From NCBI GenBank assembly GCA_019914995.1, contig CM034135.1:3102501-3166500 (forward strand): DNA of 64,000 nt. Direction: 5' to 3'. Both the position numbers and the translations under genes were made by a program. The stretch is from Acanthochlamys bracteata. Taxonomy: Eukaryota > Streptophyta > Magnoliopsida > Pandanales > Velloziaceae. Shown piece after piece: positions 26,340 to 38,400 of this stretch; positions within the stretch are counted from its first letter, which is position 1, and each line of letters starts with the position of its first letter. A model generated the notes under the pieces. That model worked only from the letters and a program-made list of their open reading frames with translations. It searched no databases and had not been told where the DNA came from.

Positions 26340-26633
26340 GAGCGTGTTTTAAATATTCGTAACTAAATTTTGTAAATAAAAAATAGAAAGGATAAATTTT
26401 TTTTAAAAATAAAAAAAATAAAATTTAGTATTTATATTTTAATAAATTTTAAAAATATATTAAAAATTAAAAAATTTAATTATATTAAAAATTGTACAAA
26501 TAAAAAAATTAGAATTAAAATTCGTATATAAAAATAAAATTTTAAATTTTTTATATAATAAAATATATGAAACATTTTAAAATTAAAATTTAATAAAAAA
26601 AAAATAAAATTACGAACGAGTTCGAAACACGTA
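26340..26633. mobile_element. AT-rich non-autonomous element, same family as 28259-28763
   Basis: Bounded by agcgtgttttaaatattcgtaa on the left and ttacgaacgagttcgaaacacgt on the right, approximate inverted ends. The interior shares aaaatttagtatttata and following segments with the element at 28259. No clear target duplication remains. Confidence 0.55.
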
Positions 26634-28258
26634 ATTAATCATCTCCTCTATATCCTCTGTATGACTATTATTTCATTCATTCGCAATAACACTATTACTA
26701 CCGGAGTAATTCATTTTTTATTTTTAATCAACAAACTCATATGATCCCTATTACTGGAGTAGTAGTAATTCCAGATGCTACCTGTACTCGCTGGCACGCA
26801 TTTAATATTTTCATTTTTCTAGCGCGCTGCAGGGAGGTAGGCGCGAAGCATTTAGTTGAGATGTCGGAAAAGAGCTTATTAGAAATAGAGTAGTACTCAG
26901 TCACCGATTAGCATGCAGCAGCAGCTTTCCGTCCTCTCCCCTTTAAAGCCGGGCGATCGATCAGTATTGATTAATTCATTATATCATGATGTTTCGCTTT
27001 TAAGCTAAGCTATCTAATTTATATCCTCAACTCCCTCGATGGCCGTGCATTAAATTACCAAAAAACAGAAGAAAATCTCTGACATATTTCAGAGAGCGAA
27101 TAGTTTAACTAAAATCGTGTTTCAAAAACTCTGAATTTTATTTTTCCTAATTAGGATTACTTATTAACTAAAAATTTTAATTTTATACTTAGAAAATTTT
27201 TACTTTAATTTTAAAACTCTATTTTTTATCTTCAACTCATTTTCTAAATAAATTAAAATATAAATATTAAATTTATTTGTTAAGAAAGATTTAATTCTAT
27301 ATTAGTATCAATAATTTTGAAATAATATTAATAAAAATTTGAGTTTATTTTTTTATTTTTTAATTAATTTTAAAAATAATTTAAATTCTTCACATATTAT
27401 TAAAATTATGGCTACTAATTCAAAAGAGATTATTTATATACAAAAGTTACTTTTTTATTTAGGAGTTATAATTACTGAAGCTACTCTTTTCTACTTATAA
27501 CAATTGAAGTACTATTTAAATTATAAATAATAAGACACTAAATTCTTTTTTAATATTTAAAAAATTATATTTCTACAATTTTTATATAACTCAATTTCAG
27601 ACGTTTAAAATACGCACTGACACGGTCACTGCGGAGAACTAAGAAGAAGTAAAAAGAAAACATATATCACAAGTCCCAAGACTACCACCACTACTCTGCT
27701 ACTACACCTATAGCTAGAGTCAAAGGATCTCTTTCCTCTCTAGTTTAGCACATGGACCTTGCTAGCTAGAGAAGGAATTTTGATCGCTGTGGAATTCAAT
27801 GTTCTGCATTAGCTTTCTGTATATTAATTTTTCTTGATAGTTACAGTAGTTGCAGAGGTAAAAGAATGAATAAGTGGTAACTGATTGATCGTTATCGCAG
27901 GAATTATTCACTGGTGAAAAGGCACCAGTGTCATTGATTCAGAATTTTCTTTCTTTCACTTTGTGATCAGAACTAATCAGAACCATTGCCTGAGAAAAAA
28001 CTAAGGATGAATGGGTGCACTGCTGAGCAGTCAGCGTCTTTCACTGGTTTTATATAAGGAATTCGTCCGAGAATTCAGAGAACAAGTTATGGATACTTAG
28101 GGTTTATTCATTCATGTGATGATGAGCTCCTACGAAACGTTTGTGATGATGAGAACAGTTTCGTGAATGATCCGAAACGGTTTAATGCTCAGTAGAACTC
28201 CTGGATCAGTACTATAAAGTGATTGGAAGCAGGGGTGATAATACATATCGGAGGCTAA

Positions 28259-28763
28259 GTGCGTGTTTACTTAGTCCGTATTTTAAATACTCATAATTAA
28301 ATTTTATAAAAAGGAAAGATAAAAATAAATTATTTTAAAAAATAAAATAAAAATAAAATTTAGTATTTATAGTTTAATAATTTTTAAAAGTATGTTAAAA
28401 ATTAAAAAATATAATTATATTAAAAAGTATGTAAATAAAAAAGTTAGAAATAAAATCTATATATGAAAGTGAATTTCTAAATTATTTGTGTAATTAAAAT
28501 ATATAAATTATATAAAACTTAAAATTTGATCCAAAAAAATAAAATTATAAGCATTTAAAAATACGTCCTTAGCATTTGAATTTGAATTTTCAAAATTTTA
28601 AAAATTAAATTTAAAATATTAATAAAAATAAAATTTTATATTAATTTTATAATAATAATAATTTTTAAAATTAAATTAAAAAAATTTATTTTAAATTTAT
28701 TATTTATTTTATATTAAAAATAAATTTAAAAAAATGAAATTTATGATGTTAGTAAACACGCAC
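28259..28763. mobile_element. Tourist-like (PIF/Harbinger) MITE, about 505 bp
   Basis: Perfect 13-bp terminal inverted repeats, GTGCGTGTTTACT and AGTAAACACGCAC, are flanked by a TAA target duplication (28256-28258 and 28764-28766). The interior is very AT-rich with no open frame. An inner pair (agtccgtattttaaatac near the left, atttaaaaatacgtcct near 28555-28570) suggests one element nested in or fused to another. Confidence 0.85.
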
Positions 28764-29871
28764 TAATGCTGCGAGACTTTAAATTGACTTTATTGGTACT
28801 GACCATGAGATGTTTTAAATACCATTTATTAATTGACCACCTAACCAATATTGAACATCCTTTGCATCAATCATGCAGAGGACTGTGGTTTATAAGGTTC
28901 ACATTTATTAGGATCACACTTTTACAGTTCTCCTTCATTTGCACTTTTTAAATACATTGAGCTACTATTCCAGCAATTGTAATGGTTGCTCATATTATTA
29001 ACATTTGACAAAAAAGAAAAAAGCTAAAGAAGAATATATAGAGTCAAAACTTACTAACACATTATTATTCTCACAGAATGTGCTGATGCAGTTGAGTTCT
29101 TCCAACCTCAAGACTACTTAACAAGTATACTTCATTGGGAGAATTTGGAGCATGTATAGAACAGATTGGAATAGAAAATTGTTGAGATTATTGCACACAT
29201 TTAAAGAAAGTAAAAATAAATGAATCTCCCTTTAGGGTTGCTGACGGATATTTTTTTTCATCTCATTTTAGCTTTTTATTTCAAATAAATCTTCTATGAT
29301 ACTCTAAATTTTTTTTAATTTAGAAAGCATTAAGAAATTGTACATTATAAAATTATTATATATATAATTTTTTATTTTTTATAAGCTAAACAAATAAATT
29401 CGTCACCATCAAAAGTTTGTTTTTCATTAATATTTAAGTAATTTCAGAAGATCCCAAGTAATTTGATGAGTAGTGATTATTGTAAGAATACTTACATTTA
29501 CATGCCAGCAGTACTGCTGGAATTCCATTCTCTATTTGATGCAGTGGTCAAACAGCTACTGCACGGGGATCACAACTTCTTCACAAGCTAAGAGCTTTTT
29601 CAGCTTCTGGTGAGCACAGAGGGCAGGCCACAGCTGCAGGTGCGTGATATTATAGTTGTAGATGCTAGCTAGTATTCCAATATCACTGAGATCAGAGTCA
29701 GCAAACTGATGAAATGATTGGTGCAACTTTTTAAAACCTTTACTAAAGTTCAACCCCCCAAGTTAGTAGTAGCACCCTCTTGAATATTACTAGAAAATAC
29801 CTTGAGAAGAAAACAAGCGGAGAAATAATAGAGAGCGTATGTTTTTGAACCCTAAAATCTTCTATCATGGT

Positions 29872-29879
29872 CTATATAT
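29872..29879 (+). promoter_or_regulatory. candidate TATA box of the MIR390 transcript
   Basis: ctatatat lies about 200 bp before the mature miR390. It is followed by a CT-rich stretch (about 29900-29960, catctctctcagctc and ccctctctctatc), typical of plant transcription starts. A start near 29905 is inferred. Confidence 0.45.
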
Positions 29880-30055
29880 TCGGGGCTCTATACCAAAGCC
29901 AACCATCTCTCTCAGCTCAGATTTGTACCTCCCAATCTTTCCCTCTCTCTATCAATGAGCTCTCTTTTCTTGGCTTTCTAATACATGTATGCTAAGAAGC
30001 ATGCGACATCTTACTTCTCTAGATCTTGAGAAGAAGATACATTCAAAAAGTTTAT

Positions 30056-30172
30056 AGTATGGAAGAATCTATGAAGCTCAGGAGGGATAGCGCCATGGAT
30101 GGCAAGAAACATGTTCTTGTGTTGCCTTTTCTGTAGCGCTATCTATCCTGAGCATTATGGTTTCTTGCTACT
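30056..30172 (+). ncRNA. MIR390: MIR390 precursor hairpin
   Basis: The 21 nt at 30074-30094, starting AAGCTCAGGAGG and ending GATAGCGCC, equal the deeply conserved miR390 as I know it. The opposite arm at about 30137-30157 (CGCTATCTATCCTGAGC...) is its complement apart from a G:U and a mismatch in the middle, as in other MIR390 stars. Flanks also pair: gaagaatctatg before the miRNA with cattatggtttcttgc after the star, and ggcaagaaaca with tgttcttgtgttgcc in the loop. miR390 acts in AGO7 to cut TAS3 RNA, producing tasiRNAs that repress ARF3/ARF4 in leaf polarity and lateral root growth. It lies 2.3 kb beyond the 3' end of TERT, on the opposite strand. Confidence 0.95.
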
Positions 30173-32457
30173 CATCAATTCAAGCATCAAATTTCAACTA
30201 GTTTTTACATGTATGCGTACAAGGTCTCATCTTCACTTGTCATCTTTCTTCCTCTCTTGCCAAGTCTTGAGTCTCTTTTTGCTCTCCTAACAAAAAGTTC
30301 AAATCTACTTCTGTCCTCAAAATATCTAACATCAAACTCCGAGAAGCTTGGTTAGATCATGTAAAAGTTTGTTTTTTTTCTTTATGCAGGATCAGTAGGT
30401 TTTTTTATCAGAAAATAGGCAATATGCAAGGTTCTCTTATTCTTATGGCCAAAAAACAGCTTTAGTTCGAGTTTTTCGTTCATTGACTCCACATGCTATT
30501 ATGGCTATTATTTTAACCTTGAAAATTATTCAGCTTTAAGATAGATCTGCCCGTAGTCGATAACGTGATACATCTTATTCGGTGTTGATATCTTAAGCTA
30601 ATCTCTTCTATAATGCATATCCCTTCCTACGTTGACTATCAAGTTCAAATCCTTTCTGATATTTAACTGTAAAATATGACTATACAGGACTAGAAGTACT
30701 TGCACCAGCAATGTTTCTTACATTACCAGATTAAGTACATATAAATCGCTCTAGATTATCATTACTTTTTGCAACATTTACATATAAAAATGCATCCATA
30801 TTAGCAAAATAATTTAGCTGCTGACTTGCCTCTACTATGAAAGCTTTCAAAATAATTGCTTGGCTTGCGAACTCGTAAGAGTTGATTGTATATTAATTAT
30901 CATGCTTAACGCTCTTTCTAGTGCCCAAAACCTAGGAGTATCAAACTTCTAAGGAAATGGAAAGAGAGGAATGCTGAACAGGAATCAGTGAGTCAGGGCT
31001 TCTGCTCGTATATCTGCCCATTTCAGCAAACTGTTCAGCAATTTCTCGTGAGTTATTTTAAGTTTTTTTGAAAGATTACTTTTTAAAAATTTTTAAATAA
31101 CATGGTCCGTACTAGTCGTCAGAACTCAAAAGAATTAAATTCTCTTTAACTTTCACAATTTCAATCATATGATACAGTGAAGCTTCAGGAATGGAGGTTG
31201 AATTTTCACGTTCAAATTCATATAATTCAAAGATGAATAACTAAACTCTATGTAATTGATTAATCGAAGCAAACCAGTTTGCAAACAAGAGACAGTGGAG
31301 TTACTTGTACATTTCTGATGGAAGATCCTCACCTTTGGTGGAATGACCTCACTGATGTGTCATACTCCCTTTCAGAATTTGGGTAGCCTAATCTTCTTAG
31401 CTTATGTTGACTCGAGCTTCTGCCATTACAAACATGACAGAATAAAATATCAGAATATAAAAATTTTGTAATAGATAAAGAAAATGATGAATGGAATCCA
31501 GACACCGGATTTACTAGTTTAAGGTAACCTCTTTAATTCCAGGTTCGCAATCCTTTCCCCGATGGATCTCATGTCATCTTCTTGATCTGTTTCCAGATAA
31601 AGACGCTAGCATATTAAAGAGCTTGATCTGTTTTCAGACAAAGTTGAAATGAACGTTGGCTAAAGCCAAGAACTTATCCTCAAAAAGAGACTAGAGCTTA
31701 GGGCGTGTTTATAACACCTCAAACTTCACTTTTTTTCAAATTCATTTTTAATATAAAATAGATAAAAAAATTAAAATTATTTTTTTATTAATTTTTTAAA
31801 TTTAATTTTAAAATTTATTATTAATATAAAATTAATATAAAATTTTATTTTTTATTAAATATTTTTAATTTAATTTTTAAATCCACTTTTAAAAAACTCA
31901 AATTCACTCGCTTTATATTCTAGGTAAACACGCCCTTACTAGTAACTCTCCAGATATTAAGTTGGTGACGAAGGGATATTAATCTGGCATTTGTTAAGAG
32001 CAGCCACAGGAAACCACAGGAATCCAGGATGTATCCATAGGATCATGAAATGACAGCGAGGAGAAGCAAGCATAAGCTCAGGATAAATGTATTGTTATCA
32101 TTAGCATATGGTAATGATTAAACTAAAACTGAATTCAACGCAGTAACATACTAGTTTGCTAGAATCATTATCAGAGGCGCTCAAAGCCATTGAAATGAGA
32201 GAAAAAGAAAATCACCAGATCATTCACCACCAACCAAGAAAACAAAAAACATAGACAAATTCATCAGATTGAACCACCAAGAAATTAGTTTACCTGTTCA
32301 CAAAACTATGTACAAAACTAGCAATCAATAATCATCAAAAGCTTTTCCTCACCAAGCGAAATTTGTGTGGAAGGGGCATTTGTGATTGGTTGGAAACAGA
32401 ACTACAACCCCGAAATAATCATCCTTTCACTAAATTCTTTGCCACCTGTAAACTATG
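30173..32457. other. intergenic between MIR390 and TERT 3' end
   Basis: No gene seen apart from the MITE at 31701-31935. The first part presumably contains the 3' end of the MIR390 primary transcript and the last part the TERT 3' UTR (minus strand), but neither end is visible. Confidence 0.5.
31701..31935. mobile_element. Tourist-like (PIF/Harbinger) MITE, 235 bp
   Basis: Perfect 11-bp terminal inverted repeats, GGGCGTGTTTA and TAAACACGCCC, with TTA directly duplicated on each side (31698-31700 and 31936-31938). AT-rich interior without open frame. The ends resemble those of the 28259 element. Confidence 0.9.
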
Positions 32458-35400
32458 TCAATACTTAATTTTCCAAAAAAGAGATGAATGTGAATCATCA
32501 ACAGCATATCTTAGGTAAGAAGAAATACAGATCATCCTTTCTTGTACCATTATCTCAGACCTTAATAATGCGAGGAGTTCCTTGTGCAGAGACTGTTTCT
32601 TTTTAAGAACCCGAATGTATGCAAATGTCCCAAGCCAAAGGACTTCTGCCCAACCAAGCTTAAGGACTGGACTAATCTTTAAACAATGCTCCATATCATG
32701 CATTCGCTTCTTGATGAGTCGGAAGAGGTATCTGTTAAAGTAGGCATTCAAAATCTATAGTCAAGCAAACTCGTACTGAGCAAGCATTTTCCCGAGAAGG
32801 AAAACCAGTAGAGAATTCAATAACACAGTTTAAACAATGCAGCGAGCATAGGAGAAACAGTTCTGATCTGGATATAACATGGACATAACATTCGGAGATT
32901 GCAAAAACATTATAATTAATGTCAGACCTATCACAATCGTAGACTTTGCACAAAAGATTTGAACTTGCAAGATCTTTGTATGATAATCCAGGTAAACAAT
33001 GGGCTTAAATGTGTTCCTGATGTTCATGAATATTCACTAGCAACATGGGCACTTAAAAGATTTATCTAGAACGTGTACTAAAAATTGGATTGAAATTGCT
33101 ACCTTAGGCTTCAAAATGTGTCTCACACGATAGTTTCAAATTCTGAAAGAACGTAAACATCTTAGGAATGACAAGACAGCAGAAAAACTTTGAATGATAA
33201 CACAAATGACTGAGACACTATTCTGACAAATTCAGTATGCAGCTATTTAATACCAGGTATGCATTATTTGACCAGGAGGGAGTTTAATGTTTGTGCAACG
33301 TTGCATTAGCTCTCACACATAAATTGCAGCACTGTGTTCAAAAGTTTTCCGCTTTGAACTTCAATGGAAGTTTGACTGCTATTCAATAAGAATATTTCTG
33401 GTCACCCAGTACTAAATGTTGTCATAACATAGTTTATTCAGAATGATAGACAATCCCAAGGTTCAGAACAAAAACATACCTGAATGACACCTGAATTATC
33501 TTTAGAAAAGAATTCGGGCATATATGGATGAAACTTCTCATGCTGGAGACGTAACAATGAAATTTCATTGCACCCAGCAGAAAGGCTTGATATGCATTTA
33601 ATCTAATAGTAGCAGGAGTGTTGATACTGGAGTCATAAAAGATGGGGTGACACTTTGGCCTCAAATAATTGCAGAGCTTTTCTCGCAGATGATGGCTGGG
33701 TTTGCTATATATCTCCACAGTTAAGGTAGTGCTCATATGAACACCCCAATACCTATTCAATTATTAAGCCAGTTAGCATCCCACCAGAATCTGTATAAAT
33801 ATACGCAAAAGACAGGTAGCACTATATAGCACATTATCTTACTAGCATATGTGACAATTACACTAAACAACCACTAAGAAGACAATAATTTCAAAACTTA
33901 AACAGAGCTAACAAAAGTGTCTTCCTGTTGGATTTTCAAAAACAGGAATATACACCAACACAACTATGCGTATTTTAGAAATTACGAAAATCTATTGAGA
34001 AATTAGTCTGGCCCTCAGGTTCTCATATTTCAAGCAAGAAATACCTTGTGTAGTCTGCTTGAACTTCCAGTGTGGCACAGTTGATAAGCAAGCCACTCCA
34101 GGGAATGAATGATACACCATCATCACCAGTGTAAACCCTGTTTGAAAAATGTCCGCTTCCATCCGCATTAAAATTTAGACCATACTTCTCACAGTTCATG
34201 AAGCAATTATACTCTCTAAAACCTCTTTTCATCCTGTTAAAAAAACTGCAAGCCTGATCTTTCGAGGTAGAAATGAACAAAAAATCGTCAATTAACCTAA
34301 GTAGCAGATACTTGGGTGAGCACGAATCTTTACTTATGCACTCAATTGCTCGATCATTTGGTTCACCAACACATGGTGATACATTCCCTTGTTCGGATTC
34401 TTCAGCCGTTGATATGGTTTCACTACCCAAATTAACTAATCTTAATCCCCATGTACAATCTCTGCAGTTGTCAAAAGGACCAGCTTTGTTAACTGCTTCA
34501 TCAGTTTGATCAATGCAATAATCATCACCAGTAGAAACAAAGTCATTGGTTGATAAATCACCTTCACAGTTGTGATAAGAATTTGCGCACACTTTCCTTA
34601 GATAAGGCAAAATAATATTTCTTTCCAGGTGCCCATAGTAGAATGAGCATAGAAGGGAAGAAAGAATGCTACCCTGTGAAATCCCAATCTTCTGCAGGTA
34701 GTAACTCTGTCCAATTTGCAGCACATTCTGTAGGATGTGCTCGCGCAATAAAGAACACAGCTTGTCCTTAGTCATCTTCTTATTTGTTCCCTGGAAATAG
34801 ACAGAAGTAGTCAGTAGCATCAATCCAACACGTTTTTGCAATAAGTGAAAATTTTGGAAAATTGATAAAACATACAATCCATCATCTCAGACAGACGAAT
34901 GGAGGCAGTGGACTTAAGGGGTCATTTTGGATTTCTTAAAAAGTAGAGATTTTGGAGAAAAAGAGCATTTAGCGAGTTTTCTAGGAAACGAGGCTGCCGT
35001 TTTTTTGGACTTAAAAAACCAATTACGCATATAATGATTCCATGATGTCTAGTAATACGAATATTTCACCCGTGCCTTCCAAAATTTAAAAAATATTTCA
35101 GAGTGCTGTAGAAAACTTCTTAGGAAATGAAAACTTGAAAAGGAGATGGAATAAGTTGGGATACCCAATGCCAAACATCCACTTAGTCTAGTAATACAAA
35201 TTACAAAGGCAATTTCTGGTATGAGAAGACGTTCGCTTCCAATACCATGTTGCCACTCCCCTCTATGATAAACTTCAATTGGTCTATTATGCTAAGGCAT
35301 GTTTACTGGAAGAGAGTTTTTTAAAAGTGAGTTAATGGGAAATGAGTTTGTCAAAGTAAATATACAAATCACCCAGAAGTGATTTTTCAGGGGAGAAAGT

Positions 35401-38400
35401 CACTCCAGGAATGAACTAAACATGCCATAAATGAACCTGAAGTAACTATTTAACTGCATAGCAAAGGACATGCTACAGTGTCAAAAGAACCAAAACCAGC
35501 TTTCGAACATGCTTTTGAATCTAAGTGAGTGCTCGTTTTGAAGATCACTCTATGATACACCCATCTTTTAGTAAAAAGAAAAGGAGTATCCCTAAAAGTT
35601 ATCCACAAAAGAACGACAACTAAGAGATTTCAACAGGCTTTGAATCTAAATGGGTGCTTGTTTTGAAGATCATCCTATGATACACCTGTTTTTTGGTAGA
35701 AAATATGGGGATACCCCCAAAGGTATTCCCAAAAGAACGAGTGCTAAGAAATTTTAACATATACAGATTCTAAAGGGAAAAGATTGCATTTTTAATGGTT
35801 TTTCCAAGGCATCCTAAGTAAATGACAAATCTGAGTTGTTAGTTCCAGAAGTAGTCAAACCAAACTAAACTACAAGAAAGATGCATCGACACCCTCAAAC
35901 ATTTGGTAACAATCTCAATGGCACAAGCATAGTAATACCATAGTTGTCTCATGAATCTAGTCAACAAATCTTTTATCTATCCCCAGCTTGAGGTTGATTA
36001 GACTAAAAGAGATGATACCTGATCAATAATTATACTGTTGGATGAACAAAGACGGACAAAATATTCAGAAGTTGATAAATCACTAGCGTTGATGTTCTCA
36101 TTGAATGGTATGTAATCATATAGGGTCCTCATCGACTTCTTTGTACACACAACTTTTGCATATTTTCTCACAATGTAATCATCAGTTCCAATCACATCTT
36201 TCATGACATGAAGAAGAATATTCTGGTCAATGGAGTCAAATGCCTTTGACACATCTGCAACAACAATAAATAGCTCCAGAGTTGGAGAAGATCCAAGCTT
36301 TAGGCTTAAAAGAAACTGATGCAGATTTTGGTAAATATCATTGTAATCAAACACCGAACAACCAAGCTTCTGTGAATCTTCAGCTTTCATTTTTCTCAGA
36401 ATAGCATGGACCTCACAAAGGGCAGAGTTAACTGACTTGTACAAGGCAAGTTTTCTCTTACGCCTAGCAGCCATCTTTTGCTGTAGCTGGGAAACATTGT
36501 TACAAGCAGCAAAGCAAACAGCTCTAGTACGAACGCAGTCCAAAATTTTTATCTTTGATGGCGCTCTCAAATTTGCTAGAAGCCTTACAGTCTTGTCTTT
36601 TGGCAGGAACCTAGCTTTTGAAAAACCAAATGATCTTTTATTCAGCACATGTCTCAGGAATGCATGATCAATTAATTCGTATTTCTGTTTTGTCAAACAT
36701 GTAGTGGCTTCATCTACTAGTATATTCCATACAGGTTTCAGATAATAAAATATCTCCTGCTTCTTTGACTCTCTTTCTGTAACATAGAAGTTGCTGCAAA
36801 TCAGGGGTACCACAACATAGGTAAATAACCAATATATCCAATTCTGAAAAATTCTCCTGTACATAATCAATTTTGCATGAATATTTACCAACCCTGTTTC
36901 CCTCATGTTGCTGCTAATCCCAAGCAAAAGTTTGGCTTCGCTAGTGCAAGTGCAATTGGAGTCCTTGAGTTTGGATAGGAATAGAAATCTTGAGGTTTTA
37001 AGGCCATGCACACATTGTTTCAGGTAAAATTTCTCAAATCTCCTCGATCCAATGAACGTTGCTATATTTTTCCTTAAAGCTCTCCAGGTAGAAGAATCCC
37101 CAAGCAACTCCAAAGGAACAATGCTCCTGATAACAGCCCAAATAAAAGCAACCACATCTTGATGCCTACTAAAAGATTCAATTGGATCCAACACGTAGTT
37201 GCAGATTACAGAAGCTTCTTTGCAAACCTGCTCTTCGGGCTCCTTATCTCTGAAAATGCCACATGAGTTTTCGTATTGCATATGTCCCAAATTGATGGCT
37301 GTTACTTCCTCACTCATCATAACTGATGACTTTCTTTCTGCAACCTGAGAGGGAAAAAGTGCATCCCTTAGTTAAGCATTCAGCTATCCGGACATGAATT
37401 AGATGAAATATACTAACTTAAGCTGAATTTGCAGATCAAGATAAATACATGCAATCAGCATTGCTTAACAGTAAAACAGAAGTTGATGATGAGTAGTGAC
37501 ATTGTTATCATATGAATGAAGCAACAATTTCAACCATTACACAAAAAAGAAGATTTCTAGTAAATGCTAATTCATCATTGAGGCAGGTGTAAATAAGACT
37601 TTCAAAATTTTTTCTAAATTGAATTTTCCATTTCCAAGACCTTGGAACAAACAAGCTAGAAGAATCTTTCAGATGACACCTTACCTTACATGCAGAAAAG
37701 CTACTAGAATTGTTAGGAAAGGTTGTAAAGGTTGGAAATTTGCAATGTCTAAGAAGTAACTTTTTGTACTGGCAGCGTTTGGCATTCCGTATAAAAGATT
37801 TCAGGAGCCCCAAAATCGCATGGTACCTAGTGAAAAAGAAAGCATTTAAAATGAGAGCAAAAGCAGCCACATAGATAGCACATCATACACATCCATAGAG
37901 AAGTTTGGCAATGAAAAGTAGGGTACCAAAGGTAAAAAAGAATAGCTGTGTAGGTTATAGGTTTAAAAAGGAATTTTAGATGTATATACGTTATTCATCT
38001 CCCACATAATCTGTAAAGCAGGTTAACCAATTACTTAACTGCATGGTTCTAAAATGTACTTTTCTTGCTCTAGCTTATGTACTAATGAAAAACCTACTCT
38101 GCCATCTTTCTTCATGAAAGACATTAATTTGTGAGTGAAGAATGTCTCTCTAATTCTTATATCATCTTTTGTCATGAAAGACATTAATTGCTATGTCAAA
38201 TGATGATAAAGTCAAACATAGCTACTTGATGAAGCTTAATTTCTGCGAGAACAATAGCACAGTAAGCTAATGAGTGGATAAACACACCACCTTCAAAAAA
38301 ATCAAATGGGCAAGTAAAATGCAACTGATAATATATAGTAAAACAGAGAAGACTTATTGGTTTGTCTCGTTGGCTCCATAATGGCAGGCATATTGAAAAA

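Larger units (their letters stand above)
24974..29870. other. gene-poor AT-rich intergenic region
   Basis: No protein gene was recognised. It contains two AT-rich non-autonomous elements (26340-26633 and 28259-28763). A short perfect hairpin, cactggtg/caccagtg, lies at 27909-27930. The sequence between 26640 and 28250 is less AT-biased and could hold a non-coding transcript, but nothing identifies one. Confidence 0.5.

Noticed and set aside
27909-27930. Perfect 8-bp hairpin cactggtg/caccagtg
   Set aside because: Too short for a miRNA precursor, and such hairpins do not act as terminators in plant nuclear genes.
29556-29753. Minus-strand frame of 65 codons just upstream of MIR390
   Set aside because: Looks protein-like in places (LQLWPALCAHQKLKKLL) but has no recognised domain or partner exons.
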